From Thermocatellispora tengchongensis (GTDB lineage Bacteria > Actinomycetota > Actinomycetes > Streptosporangiales > Streptosporangiaceae), in contig NZ_JACHGN010000005.1 in assembly GCF_014202315.1 (NCBI RefSeq), positions 62,001 through 126,000 on the forward strand: a stretch of DNA of 64,000 bases, written 5' to 3'. Below are positions 33,430 through 42,400 of the stretch, piece by piece. Numbering within the stretch: the first letter of the stretch is position 1; every line of letters starts with the position of its first letter. The translations under genes and the position numbers were made by a program. The notes below the pieces were generated by a model, which saw only the letters and a list, made by a program, of their open reading frames with translations, was not told where the DNA came from and ran no database searches.

Positions 33430-34544
33430 CCGGGCGGAGCGCGGCGACCAAAGGACACGGCGACCTGGTCGCGGGCGGAGGAGGGCCCGTGACGGCCACC
33501 GCCGGAGGCGCGCCGGTGCGGCGCGTGGCCAGGCCGCCGGTGGTGCGCGTGGGCGCCCTGTCCGTACGCCTCGCGCCGCGCGGCCTGGCCGCGGGCGTCG
33601 GGCTGGTGGCGGTGGCCGCCGTGGTGGCGGTGCTCGCGATCGGCACCGGCGACTTCCCCGTCTCGCCCCCCGACGTGATCGCCGCGCTCACCGGCGGCGG
33701 CACCCCCGCGCACCGGTTCATCGTCGGCGAGATCCGGGCCCCGCGGGTGCTGACCGGGCTCCTGGTGGGCGCGGCCTTCGGGGTCAGCGGCGCGCTGTTC
33801 CAGAGCGTGACCCGCAACCCGCTGGGCAGCCCCGACTTCCTCGGCTTCACCGCCGGGGCGTCCACGGGCGGCATCCTGGCCGTGATCCTGGGCGGCACCG
33901 GCTGGGTGATCGCGGGCGGCTCGCTGCTCGGCTGCGCGGCGGCCTCGCTCGCGGTGTACCTGCTCTCCTACCGGCGCGGCGCGCACGGCTACCGGCTGGT
34001 GCTGGTCGGCGCCGGGGTCGCGGCGATCCTGCTCGCGGTCGACTCCTACCTGCTCACCCGGGCCGACATCCACGACGCGGCGAGCGCCGCCGCCTGGCTC
34101 ACCGGCAGCCTGTCCGGGCGCGGCTGGGACCACGCCGTCCCGGTCGCGCTGGCCCTGGCCGTGCTGGTGCCGCTGTGCGCGCCGCTGTCGCGCCCGCTGC
34201 GCATGATCGAGATGGGCGACGACGCGGCCCAGGCGATGGGCATCGCGGTGGAGCGGGTGCGCCTGGCCGCGGTCCTGATCGGCGTCGCCCTGTGCGGCGT
34301 GGCGACCGCGGCGGCCGGCCCGGTGGCGTTCGTGGCTCTCGCCGCGCCCCAGCTCGCCCGGCGGCTCACCGGCTCCCCCGGCGTCACCCTGATCGCCTCG
34401 GGGCTGATGGGCGCCGTCCTGCTGATCCTGTCCGACCTCGCCGCCCAGCGGGTGATCGCGCCGGCGCAACTGCCGGTGGGCATCATGACGGCCGCGCTCG
34501 GCGGCGCGTACCTCGCCTGGCTCCTGCGAAAGGAACGACGTTGA
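33426..34544 (+). CDS. siderophore ABC importer permease 2 (FecCD family)
   Basis: 372 residues from the GTG at 33426, which overlaps the permease 1 stop. Typical segments: IRAPRVLTGLLVGAAFGVSG, SVTRNPLGSPDFLGF, GPVAFVALAAPQLARRLTG and LPVGIMTAALGGAYLAWLL. Together with permease 1 it should form a heterodimeric FepD/FepG-like channel for ferric siderophores. Confidence 0.9.
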   Translation: MTGRSAATKGHGDLVAGGGGPVTATAGGAPVRRVARPPVVRVGALSVRLAPRGLAAGVGLVAVAAVVAVLAIGTGDFPVSPPDVIAALTGGGTPAHRFIVGEIRAPRVLTGLLVGAAFGVSGALFQSVTRNPLGSPDFLGFTAGASTGGILAVILGGTGWVIAGGSLLGCAAASLAVYLLSYRRGAHGYRLVLVGAGVAAILLAVDSYLLTRADIHDAASAAAWLTGSLSGRGWDHAVPVALALAVLVPLCAPLSRPLRMIEMGDDAAQAMGIAVERVRLAAVLIGVALCGVATAAAGPVAFVALAAPQLARRLTGSPGVTLIASGLMGAVLLILSDLAAQRVIAPAQLPVGIMTAALGGAYLAWLLRKERR

Positions 34545-35344
34545 CGACCGCACGCCTGCACGGCACGGGACTCTCGCTCGGGTACGACGAGCGGGTCGTG
34601 GCCGCCGATCTGGACATCACCATCCCCGACCAGTCGTTCACGGTGATCGTCGGGCCCAACGCGTGCGGCAAGTCCACGACGCTGCGCGCGCTGGCCCGCA
34701 TGCTCAAGCCGCGCACCGGGGCGGTCTACCTCGACGGCAGCGTGATCACCTCGCTGCCGTCCAAGGAGGTCGCGCGCCGCCTGGGCCTGCTGCCGCAGAG
34801 CTCGATCGTGCCGGACGGGATCACCGTGGCCGACCTGGTCGCGCGCGGGCGCTACCCGCACCAGCGGCTGATGCGGCAGTGGTCCCGCCAGGACGAGGCG
34901 GCGGTGAACGCGGCCATGGCCGCGACGCACGTGGACGACCTGGCCGAGCGGGTGGTGGACGAGCTGTCGGGCGGGCAGCGGCAGCGGGTGTGGCTGGCCA
35001 TGGTCCTGGCGCAGGAGACCTCGATCCTGCTGCTGGACGAGCCGACCACGTTCCTGGACATCTGCCACCAGATCGAGGTCCTGGACCTGTGCGCCGACCT
35101 GCACGAGCAGGGCCGCACCCTGGTCGCCGTGCTGCACGACCTGAACCAGGCGTGCCGCTACGCCACCCACCTGATCGTGATGCGCGGCGGGCGGATCGTG
35201 GCCGAGGGCGACCCGGGCGAGATCGTCACGGCCGATCTGATGCGCGAGGTGTTCGACCTGCGCTGCGAGGTCATCGAGGACCCGCAGAGCGGCACCCCGA
35301 TGATCGTGCCCGAGGCCCGCAGAAGGGCCAGAACGCCCGCCTAG
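34541..35344 (+). CDS. siderophore ABC importer ATPase (FepC/FecE-like)
   Basis: 267 residues from the TTG at 34541, supported by AAAGGA and a TTGA overlap with permease 2. Walker A GPNACGKST, signature LSGGQRQRVWLAMVLAQ, Walker B ILLLDEPTTFLDICHQ and switch His VLHDLNQACRYA are present. It powers the importer formed by the two permeases. Cysteine replaces the usual glycine/serine in the Walker A loop, as in many siderophore ATPases. Confidence 0.92.
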   Translation: MTTARLHGTGLSLGYDERVVAADLDITIPDQSFTVIVGPNACGKSTTLRALARMLKPRTGAVYLDGSVITSLPSKEVARRLGLLPQSSIVPDGITVADLVARGRYPHQRLMRQWSRQDEAAVNAAMAATHVDDLAERVVDELSGGQRQRVWLAMVLAQETSILLLDEPTTFLDICHQIEVLDLCADLHEQGRTLVAVLHDLNQACRYATHLIVMRGGRIVAEGDPGEIVTADLMREVFDLRCEVIEDPQSGTPMIVPEARRRARTPA

Positions 35345-35373
35345 CCGGGCCCTGATCGTTTAGAGTCGGCGCC

Positions 35374-36372
35374 ATGGCGGTCGAGGAGGCGGTCACGCAG
35401 CGGGCCGCGCGGCCGGCGGGGCACCGGGGGTGGTGGCCGCTCGACCTGGCGCTGTGGACCGCCGCGTCGCTGTTCGCGCTGTGGGCCGCGCTGCGGCTGA
35501 GCGGCTGGGAGGCCCTGTTCCGCTGGGTGCAGCTCGTGTCCTTCACCCCGTACGTCGCCGCCGTCGCGCCGCTGCCCGCGCTGGCGGCGCTGCTGCTGCG
35601 CCGGTGGGGCGCGGGCGCGGTGGCCGCCGTGGCGGCGCTCGCCCTCGCGGCGGCGGTGCTGCCCCGCGCGCTGCCCGAGGACGCCCCGGCGGGCGGCCCG
35701 CGCACGCTGCGCGTCCTGTCGGCCAACCTGCTGGAGGGCCGCGCCGGGCAGCGGGCCCTGGTCGATCTGGTGCGCGCCGAGCACGCCGACGTGCTCACCT
35801 TGCAGGAGGCCACGCCCGACGCGGCCGACCGGCTGGAGGCCGCCGGCCTGCTCGACCTGCTGCCCCACCGGGCGGGCGGGCTGATCCGGGGCGGCACCCG
35901 CGGCTCGGCGATCTACGCCCGGTTCCCGGTGCGCGAGCTGCCGCCGATCGACATCGGCGGGTTCGGGCAGGCCAGGGCCATGATCGCGGTGCCGGGCGGC
36001 GCGGAGGTCGAGGTGACCTCGGCCCATCCGTGCGCGCCGTACCGGGAGGCGCTGCACGCCTGCTGGCGCGACGGCCTGCGCGCGCTGCCCGGCGCGGGCG
36101 GCGAGGGCACGCTGCGCGTCCTGGCCGGCGACTTCAACTCCACCCTGGACCACGCCGAGCTGCGCGCCGTGATCGCGCGCGGCTACCGCGACGCGGCCGA
36201 CGCCGTGGGCGAGGGGTTGCGCGCCACCTGGCCCTACGACGGCCGCCCGGTGCCCGGGGTCGCGCTGGACCGCGTGCTGGCCGACGAGCGCATGGCGGTC
36301 ACGGCGTTCCGGGTGCACGAGCTGCCGCGTACCGACCACCGCGCCGTCTTCGCCGAGCTGCGTCTGCCCTGA
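35374..36372 (+). CDS. membrane-anchored endonuclease/exonuclease/phosphatase-fold protein
   Basis: 332 residues. The first 110 residues contain about three hydrophobic helices; the EEP domain follows and probably faces outward. Catalytic motifs are VLSANLLEG (Asn), TLQEATPD (Glu), LAGDFNSTLDH (Asp, Asn) and the terminal TDHRAVFAEL (Asp-His). Family members cut phosphodiesters in nucleic acids, inositol phosphates or sphingomyelin; the substrate here is unknown. Confidence 0.85.
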   Translation: MAVEEAVTQRAARPAGHRGWWPLDLALWTAASLFALWAALRLSGWEALFRWVQLVSFTPYVAAVAPLPALAALLLRRWGAGAVAAVAALALAAAVLPRALPEDAPAGGPRTLRVLSANLLEGRAGQRALVDLVRAEHADVLTLQEATPDAADRLEAAGLLDLLPHRAGGLIRGGTRGSAIYARFPVRELPPIDIGGFGQARAMIAVPGGAEVEVTSAHPCAPYREALHACWRDGLRALPGAGGEGTLRVLAGDFNSTLDHAELRAVIARGYRDAADAVGEGLRATWPYDGRPVPGVALDRVLADERMAVTAFRVHELPRTDHRAVFAELRLP

Positions 36373-36427
36373 AAGCGTGCCCAGGGAGCCTGTCCTGGGA
36401 GCTCTGCCTTGAGAGCCCGCTCCGGGG

Positions 36428-37693
36428 TCAGGCCGGGCGCGCGCCGCAGCGGCGTACGGCGAGCAGGGCCAGGGCCTGGGTGACGTCGCGCAGCTCGCGC
36501 AGGTCCACCTGCTCGCGCGGGGCGTGGGCGTAGCGCACGTCGCCGGGGCCGTAGTGCAGGGTCGGGATGCCGTCCGCGGCGTACAGCCGCAGGTCGCTGC
36601 CGTACGGCGCGCCGCTCTGGGCCGGCGCCGCGCCGGTGACGTCGCGTACGGCCGCGGCCATCTCGGCGGCCAGCGGGTGGCCGGCCGGCAGGCGTCCGCT
36701 GGCGAACTGGCCGCCCGGCCAGGTCACCCGCGGCGGGTTGGCGCGCAGCCAGGGGTCGCCGGTCTCGGCGAGCGCCTCCTCCAGCGCCGCCCTGGCCTCG
36801 GCCGGGTCCTCGTCGAGCCGCACCCCGAGCCGTCCCTCGGCGACGAGCAGGTCGGGCACCGTGCTCGCCCAGTCGCCGGCGCGCACGGTGCCGACCTCGA
36901 TCGGGTACGGCAGCGGGTTGCCGGTGAACAGGGGGCCGGGGTCGCGGTTGCGCTCGGCCTCCAGCCGCCGGATCGCCGTGAACACCGGCCAGAACGCCTC
37001 GATCGCGCTGACGCCCTCGGTGCGGGCCCCGCCGTGGGCCGCGCGCCCGGCGACCTCGATCCGGAAGGTGAGCGCGCCCGCGTTCGCGGTGACGATCCGG
37101 CCCCCGGTGGGCTCGGTGATCACCGCGGCCTCGCCCCGGTGGCCGCGGGCCAGCGTGGCGAACGCGCCCAGCCCGCCGTCCTCCTCGCTGATGACGCAGT
37201 GCACGGCGAGGGGCCGCGCCAGGCGTACCCCGGCCGCGTGCAGTGCCCGCGCGACCGCGATGTTGGCCGCCAGGCCCGCCTTCATGTCGCAGGCGCCCCG
37301 GCCGGTCAGCACCGAGCCGGTGATGTCCGCCCCGAACGGGTCGCGGCCCTCCCACTTGGCCGGGTCGCCGATCGGCACCACGTCCACATGGCCCTGGAGC
37401 ACCAGCGCGGGCTCGCCCTCGCCGCCGGTCGTGGCCACCAGGCCGTAGCCCTCGCCGCGCGGGGCCTCGGTGCCCGGGAAGCCGGGGGCGGCCCGCAGCG
37501 CGTCCAGGTCGAGCCGCCACAGGTCCACCTCCATGCCGGCCTCCTCCAGGAGACGGGCGCAGCGGTGCTGCAGGTCGGACTCGGCCGGGCTGCCGGTGAT
37601 GCTGGGGACCCGCACGGTCTCGGCGAGCAGCCGCACGGTGGCGGCCTCGTCCAGGGCGTCGAGCACCCTGGACTCCACGTCGTCGAACGTCAC
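36428..37693 (-). CDS. M20 family metallopeptidase (ArgE/DapE-like)
   Basis: 421 residues from the GTG at 37693, whose GTGA overlaps the DUF1349 stop. Metal and catalytic residues: VLQGHVDVVPIGD, the bridging Asp in GRGACDMKAGLAAN, Glu-Glu in VISEEDGGLG, Glu in ITEPTGG, and His near LHYGPGDVRYAHAPREQVD. It is probably a deacylase or dipeptidase acting on an N-acyl amino acid. The coupled DUF1349 gene gives no clue to substrate. Confidence 0.9.
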   Translation of the reverse strand: MTFDDVESRVLDALDEAATVRLLAETVRVPSITGSPAESDLQHRCARLLEEAGMEVDLWRLDLDALRAAPGFPGTEAPRGEGYGLVATTGGEGEPALVLQGHVDVVPIGDPAKWEGRDPFGADITGSVLTGRGACDMKAGLAANIAVARALHAAGVRLARPLAVHCVISEEDGGLGAFATLARGHRGEAAVITEPTGGRIVTANAGALTFRIEVAGRAAHGGARTEGVSAIEAFWPVFTAIRRLEAERNRDPGPLFTGNPLPYPIEVGTVRAGDWASTVPDLLVAEGRLGVRLDEDPAEARAALEEALAETGDPWLRANPPRVTWPGGQFASGRLPAGHPLAAEMAAAVRDVTGAAPAQSGAPYGSDLRLYAADGIPTLHYGPGDVRYAHAPREQVDLRELRDVTQALALLAVRRCGARPA

Positions 37694-38262
37694 GAACCGG
37701 ATTCTGTCAGGTCGATCCGGGCGAAGCGGACAGGGAACCCCTTGCCATCGGGGGCCGCGCACATCGCCCCGGCGAGCACCGGCACGCCGGGCGGGAAGTA
37801 GGCCAGGCGCAGCATCTGCTCGGGCTCGGCGTCGCCGAGGGCGTAGCGCACGGTGACGGCGTCGCCGGTGCGCTCCAGGCCGAAGGTGAGGCTCCCGGCG
37901 CGTACGGGGGCGGGCATGACCGACCAGTCGGACAGCTCGCGGGTGACGACCGCGCTGAGCTGGAGCGCGCCGTCCACGAACTCGGCGCCCGCCTTGATCC
38001 AGGTGGTCTCGTCCAGGCGCACGAACGCGCCCGCCTGGTCGTACTGGTCGGCGTACTCGCCGTCGAAGGTGACCGCGAGCCGGAAGTCGCCGGTCACGGG
38101 CGCGCCGAACATGTGCCCGTTGTCGCGCACGAACCCGTAGTGTGTGGTCCGCCACAGATCCGTACGCGCGTCGGCCACCGCCCGCAGCCCGGAGTCCGCC
38201 ATGGACCACTCGCGGGGCGGGTTGATCCAGCGCCAGTCGTCGCGCCCGAAAGCCTCGATCAT
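37690..38262 (-). CDS. DUF1349 domain protein
   Basis: 190 residues from the ATG at 38262, chosen because GGGAGGAT lies nine bases upstream. DUF1349 is a concanavalin-like beta-sandwich: DDWRWINPPREW, RTTHYGFVRDNGHMFG, YDQAGAFVRLDETTWIKAG and FPPGVPVLAGAMCAAPDGKGF. Such proteins may bind glycans; no catalytic role is known. It is translationally coupled to the M20 peptidase. Confidence 0.85.
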   Translation of the reverse strand: MIEAFGRDDWRWINPPREWSMADSGLRAVADARTDLWRTTHYGFVRDNGHMFGAPVTGDFRLAVTFDGEYADQYDQAGAFVRLDETTWIKAGAEFVDGALQLSAVVTRELSDWSVMPAPVRAGSLTFGLERTGDAVTVRYALGDAEPEQMLRLAYFPPGVPVLAGAMCAAPDGKGFPVRFARIDLTESGS

Positions 38263-38329
38263 CAGGCCATCCTCCCAGGAGATCGCTCTTTGGCGGTAGA
38301 GCCCCCGTGATGCTGCGTAAACTTTGTCT

Positions 38330-38659
38330 GTGTCAGACGCACAGGACCCCAAGTTCGAGATCCAGATGCTGCACGACCGAGTCATGATCAAGGTCGAGCA
38401 GGAGCCGGAGGAGCGGCGGAGCAGCGCGGGCATCGTGATCCCCGCCACCGTCAAGATGGCCAACCGCCTCGTCTGGGGCGAGGTCTGCGGCGTCGGCGCC
38501 AACGCCCGCTCCGTGAAGGTCGGCGACAAGGTCCTGTTCAACCCCGAGGACCAGTACGAAGTCGAGGTGCACGGCCAGACCTACCTGGTCATGCGCGAGC
38601 GCGACCTGCACGCCGTGGCCACCCAGACCACCGAGCACGGCACCGGGCTGTACCTGTAA
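38330..38659 (+). CDS. GroES-like (Cpn10) co-chaperone family protein
   Basis: 109 residues from the GTG at 38330. TAAACT (38318-38323) ends seven bases before this GTG and no ribosome site is seen, so the message is probably leaderless; a TTG at 38324 is the other start. The Cpn10 fold is visible: MLHDRVMIKVEQEPEERRSS, GIVIP, WGEVCGVGANARSVKVGDKV and LVMRERDLHAV. It is not next to groEL and its mobile loop region differs from true GroES, so it is likely an actinobacterial paralogue. Confidence 0.8.
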   Translation: MSDAQDPKFEIQMLHDRVMIKVEQEPEERRSSAGIVIPATVKMANRLVWGEVCGVGANARSVKVGDKVLFNPEDQYEVEVHGQTYLVMRERDLHAVATQTTEHGTGLYL

Positions 38660-38691
38660 TCCCGGCGCCGCCCGACCGTGAGCCGGGCGGA

Positions 38692-38738
38692 TGAAAGTTT
38701 CAGCGCCGGTTGACGGGCACGACGCCACCCCGCATGAT
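38692..38738 (+). promoter_or_regulatory. TGAAAGTTTCA palindrome and promoter of the CBM2 arabinofuranosidase-like gene
   Basis: The 11-bp perfect palindrome TGAAAGTTTCA (38692-38702) is followed by TTGACG (38710-38715), a 17-bp spacer and CATGAT (38733-38738). GAAA-N-TTTC palindromes are known at actinomycete xylanase and hemicellulase genes. The same palindrome and a TTGACC box recur at 47799. Confidence 0.6.
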
Positions 38739-38803
38739 CCTGATGCCTCCTGGGTCAGGAGGGGGCGCCGAGTGAACATCCCCGTCCGCCACGAGGTGCG
38801 CCG

Positions 38804-40843
38804 ATGCCGAAACCGCCGTTACGGGCCGCGTTCGCCGCCCTGCTCACCCTGACCGCCCTGGGCGTCCCCCCGGCGCACGCCGACGAGGTCACCCCCGTCG
38901 CCGTGACCGTCAACGCCCGTGCCGCGCTCGCCGCCGTGCCCGAGACCGGCATCGGCGCCAACCACGCGATCTGGGACGCCCACCTGGGCACCGACGAGAC
39001 CGCCGACCTGCTCAAGGACGCGGGCACGAAGCTGCTGCGCTACCCCGGCGGCTCCTACTCCGACATCTACCACTGGGCCGATCACACCGCCCCCGGCGGC
39101 TACGTGGCTCCCGGCACCGACTTCGACACCTTCATGCGCGGCGTGCGGCGCACCGGCGCGCAGGCCATGGTGACCGCGAACTACGGCACCGGCACGGCCG
39201 AGGAGGCCGCCGCGTGGGTGCGGTACGCCAACGTCACCAAGGGCTACGGCGTCAAGTACTGGGAGATCGGCAACGAGAACTACGGCAACGGCCACTACGG
39301 CGCCGCGTGGGAGGCCGACGAGCACGCCGACAAGAGCCCGGCCGAGTACGCCCGCCACGTCGTGGCCTACTCCGAGGCGATGAAGGCCGTCGATCCGACC
39401 ATCAAGATCGGCGCGGTGCTGACCACGCCGGCCGGCTGGCCGGACGGGATCGTCGGCGAGGGCGACGCGGGCACCTGGAACCAGGTCGTCCTGTCGGCCG
39501 CCGGCTCGAAGATCGACTTCGTGATCCTGCACTGGTACCCCGGCGCCCTCGACAAGGCCGCCCACATCCCCGACATGATCGAGCTCACCCGGCGGCAGAT
39601 CGCGGAGTACGCCGGGCCCGGCTCCGAGCGCATCGGCATCGCGATGACCGAGTTCAACACCGGCTCTAGCAGCCGGGGCACCACGACCCAGCCCGGCGCG
39701 CTGGCCGCCGCCGACGCCTATGCGACGCTGCTGGCCCACGGGGTGTTCACGGTGGACTGGTGGAACGTGCACAACGGCATCGGCGAGGTCACGCAGGTCG
39801 CGGGACACACCGACTACGGCGACTTCGGCCTGCTGTCGAGCGGCACGTGCACCTCCGACGGCAGCGTCTGCGAGCCGCCGGTGAACACGCGCTTCGCGCC
39901 GTACTACGCGCTGCAGATGATGAGCAGGTTCGCCCGCCCCGGCGACCGGTTCATCCGTGCCGCGACCGACCGGCCCGAGGTCGTCGCGCACGCCGTCCGC
40001 CGCCCCGGCGGCGAACTGGCCGTCCTGCTGATCAACACCTCCGCCGAGACCTCCCACCCCGTCGCCATCCGGTACTCCGGGTTCACCCCGGCCTCCGGGG
40101 CGCCCACGGTGCTGACCCACACCAACGGCGCGACGGCCATCACCACCTCGGCCGCGGGCACCGCGACCGGGCACACACTGCCGCCGCTGTCGATGACCAC
40201 GCTCGTCCTGCGGCCCGCCGCCGCCGAGGCCGGCCTGCCGGGCACCCCCGGGCAGCCCGCCGTCCGGGACGTGACCGACACGACCGCCGCGATCTCCTGG
40301 CCCGCCGCCCCGGCCGCCGCCCGCCCGATCGCGAAGTACGAGGTCTACCGCCAGAACGGCGCGATCAGCGAACAACTCGGCGAGACCTCCGGCACCTCGT
40401 TCACCGCCCGCAACCTGAAGCCGGGCACCCGCTACACGATCAACGTGATCGCCCGCGACAGCGGCGGCGGCCTCTCGCGCCCCTCCCCGCCGCTGACGTT
40501 CACCACCGGCACCCCCGCCTCCAGTTCCTGCTCGGTGCGCCTGACCAAGCAGACCGACTGGGCCAGCGGCTACGTCGGCGTACTGGACATCACCAACCAC
40601 GGCGCGCCGATCGACGGCTGGACCCTGAACTTCCGCTGGCCCAGGACCTGGCAGAGCCTGGGCAGCGGCTGGAGCGCCACCTGGACCCAGAACGGGACGG
40701 ACGTCAGGGTGGTCAACGACCCGGGCAACGGGTCGCTGCCCACCGGAGGCTCGGCCACGGTCGGCTTCGTCGGCAACTACAGCGGCCCGAACGTGCTGCC
40801 GTCCGTGTTCACCTTGAACGGGACCCTTTGCACCACCCGCTAG
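38804..40843 (+). CDS. secreted GH51-like alpha-L-arabinofuranosidase with FN3 and CBM2
   Basis: 679 residues. A Sec signal peptide (to about residue 26) precedes a clan GH-A TIM barrel and beta-sandwich (30-475): the acid/base Glu is in YWEIGNENYGNG and the nucleophile probably in IAMTEFNTGS. An FN3 domain (about 485-570) and a C-terminal CBM2 (about 575-679, from SCSVRLTKQTDW to GTLCTT, with conserved Trp and paired Cys) follow. It should cut arabinose side chains of plant polysaccharides while bound to cellulose or xylan. The exact GH family is less certain than the architecture. Confidence 0.82.
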   Translation: MPKPPLRAAFAALLTLTALGVPPAHADEVTPVAVTVNARAALAAVPETGIGANHAIWDAHLGTDETADLLKDAGTKLLRYPGGSYSDIYHWADHTAPGGYVAPGTDFDTFMRGVRRTGAQAMVTANYGTGTAEEAAAWVRYANVTKGYGVKYWEIGNENYGNGHYGAAWEADEHADKSPAEYARHVVAYSEAMKAVDPTIKIGAVLTTPAGWPDGIVGEGDAGTWNQVVLSAAGSKIDFVILHWYPGALDKAAHIPDMIELTRRQIAEYAGPGSERIGIAMTEFNTGSSSRGTTTQPGALAAADAYATLLAHGVFTVDWWNVHNGIGEVTQVAGHTDYGDFGLLSSGTCTSDGSVCEPPVNTRFAPYYALQMMSRFARPGDRFIRAATDRPEVVAHAVRRPGGELAVLLINTSAETSHPVAIRYSGFTPASGAPTVLTHTNGATAITTSAAGTATGHTLPPLSMTTLVLRPAAAEAGLPGTPGQPAVRDVTDTTAAISWPAAPAAARPIAKYEVYRQNGAISEQLGETSGTSFTARNLKPGTRYTINVIARDSGGGLSRPSPPLTFTTGTPASSSCSVRLTKQTDWASGYVGVLDITNHGAPIDGWTLNFRWPRTWQSLGSGWSATWTQNGTDVRVVNDPGNGSLPTGGSATVGFVGNYSGPNVLPSVFTLNGTLCTTR

Positions 40844-40851
40844 CCGCCGCC

Positions 40852-40879
40852 GGGGGCCGCCGGCTCGCGGGCGGCCCCC
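40852..40879 (+). terminator. GC-rich hairpin terminator
   Basis: A perfect 10-bp stem (GGGGGCCGCC with GGCGGCCCCC) around an 8-base loop starts nine bases after the arabinofuranosidase stop. No U-tract follows, as is usual in actinomycetes. Confidence 0.7.
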
Positions 40880-40900
40880 CGACGTGCTCCAGCCGGGCTG

Positions 40901-40965
40901 CCTCCGGCCAGGCTGCGCTTCCTCCGGCCAGGCCGCCTCCGGCCGGGCCACCTCCGGCCGGGCTA
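40901..40965. repeat. tandem repeats of CCTCCGGCC(A/G)GGC
   Basis: Units start at 40901, 40921, 40936 and 40951; the last three have a 15-bp period. The array lies in a convergent gap and reaches the stop codon of the MpaB-like gene. Confidence 0.8.
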
Positions 40966-42393
40966 CGCCTCGGCGAAGAGGCGGTCGTAGCCGGCGGCGC
41001 GGTGGCGGCCCGCCATGAAGTCAAGGAACTCCCGGACGAAGGCGGTGCGGGTGAGCCGGGCCGCGCCCGCGGCCGACTCGTGCCGGAAGGCGGTCCGCAG
41101 CAGGGCCTGGTACTCCTCGGCGCTGATGAACTGGTCGTCGTCGGTGTCGGTGGCGTCGAACAGGACCTCGGCCACCTTGATCAGCGCGGGCCCGGCCATG
41201 GTGGCGGCGGCCTCGGCGTACTCGCGCATGGCGACGCGGCCGTCGCCGTCGGAGTCGAGGGCGGCCTGCAGCTCGCGCCACCAGTCGGCGTAGGCGGTGT
41301 AGAGCCGGTCCTCCATGGATTCGTCCATGTCGAGCCGGGTGGCGATCTCGCGCGCCATGGCGGCGAGGTCGGGCCAGCCCACGTAGCCGTCGCCGGTCTG
41401 GTCCATGACCTCGGCGAAGAACCGGTCGGCGGACCGCCGCGCGTCGGCCTGCCCCTGCGATCCGGCCGGCTCGGCGGGCGGGTCGTCCAGCAGGGCGCTG
41501 ATCCGGCCGGCCTGGTGGAGCAGGGCGCCCAGCAACCCGGCGCCGGACTCGGCGCGGTGGGCCGGGTCGAGGACGCTCATGACGGAGGTGAGGCGGGTCC
41601 AGCCCTGCGGCAGCCACTCGGTGGCGAGCCCGGCGGTCAGGTAGGCGCCGTGCATGAGCACGCGCGCGCCCGGGATCGCGGTGAGACCCGCCTGCCTGCG
41701 GTAGCTCTCGGGCAGCGAGGCCACGGTGATCGCGGTGGCCACCGGCCCGGCCAGCGCCCGGATCGCGGCCCACAGCGCGGGGTGGTCGCGAAGCCCGGGC
41801 GGCGCGGGCACCTCGGCGAACAGGCGGTACAGGACGGCGTGGACCGCCTCGTTGCCCTCCAGCCGGGTGCCGATCATCTCGTCGTAGTAGCGCCAGAACT
41901 CCTCCAGGGCCGCCGGCAGGGCGTCCTCGTCGTCGCCGAGGAGGGGGAGCAGCGCCCGGAACTCGGCGTAGAGCCGCTCCTGCTCAGCGGCGCCGAGGGG
42001 GCGCCCGCCGAGGCGGCACATCATCACGGTGGACTCGAACAGCGTGGCCAGCACCCAGGCGCGCGCCCGCGGGTCCATCGCGTCGTAGGGACGCCCCTGC
42101 GCGTCGGTCCCGGACATCCGCCGGTGCAGGCGGTTGAGCCGGTCGGCCTCCCGCCGCCGCACCTGCTCGTCGTCGTCGACCAGCCGCCGCGTGCTGAGCA
42201 CGGTGTTGCGCAGCCGTCGCCACGGCCGCGCGACGAACGTGGAGTTGTCCATCAGCGCCGCGCCGATCGGCGGGTAGGCGGCCTCCAGAACGCTCGCCCG
42301 CACCGCGGCCAGCCCCCAGCGCGCCTCGTCGGCGAAGCGCCGCAGCAGCGGGCCCGCCTCGGGGGCGGGGCGGGTCTCCGTCACCGGTTCCAT
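40963..42393 (-). CDS. MpaB-like (DUF2236) oxygenase fused to EF-hand domain
   Basis: 476 residues. The N-terminal part (about 15-285) is of the oxygenase MpaB/DUF2236 family, which includes latex-clearing heme oxygenases: RWGLAAVRASVLEAAYPPIG, RARAWVLATLFESTVM, EFWRYYDEMIG. The C-terminal 175 residues hold calcium-binding loops DQTGDGYVGWPDL, DSDGDGRVAMREY and DATDTDDDQFISAEEY, as in bacterial calerythrin-type proteins. The cis-prenyltransferase gene lies 8 bp upstream on the same strand, so both are probably co-transcribed. Confidence 0.8.
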   Translation of the reverse strand: MEPVTETRPAPEAGPLLRRFADEARWGLAAVRASVLEAAYPPIGAALMDNSTFVARPWRRLRNTVLSTRRLVDDDEQVRRREADRLNRLHRRMSGTDAQGRPYDAMDPRARAWVLATLFESTVMMCRLGGRPLGAAEQERLYAEFRALLPLLGDDEDALPAALEEFWRYYDEMIGTRLEGNEAVHAVLYRLFAEVPAPPGLRDHPALWAAIRALAGPVATAITVASLPESYRRQAGLTAIPGARVLMHGAYLTAGLATEWLPQGWTRLTSVMSVLDPAHRAESGAGLLGALLHQAGRISALLDDPPAEPAGSQGQADARRSADRFFAEVMDQTGDGYVGWPDLAAMAREIATRLDMDESMEDRLYTAYADWWRELQAALDSDGDGRVAMREYAEAAATMAGPALIKVAEVLFDATDTDDDQFISAEEYQALLRTAFRHESAAGAARLTRTAFVREFLDFMAGRHRAAGYDRLFAEA

Positions 42394-42400
42394 GGTCGTG

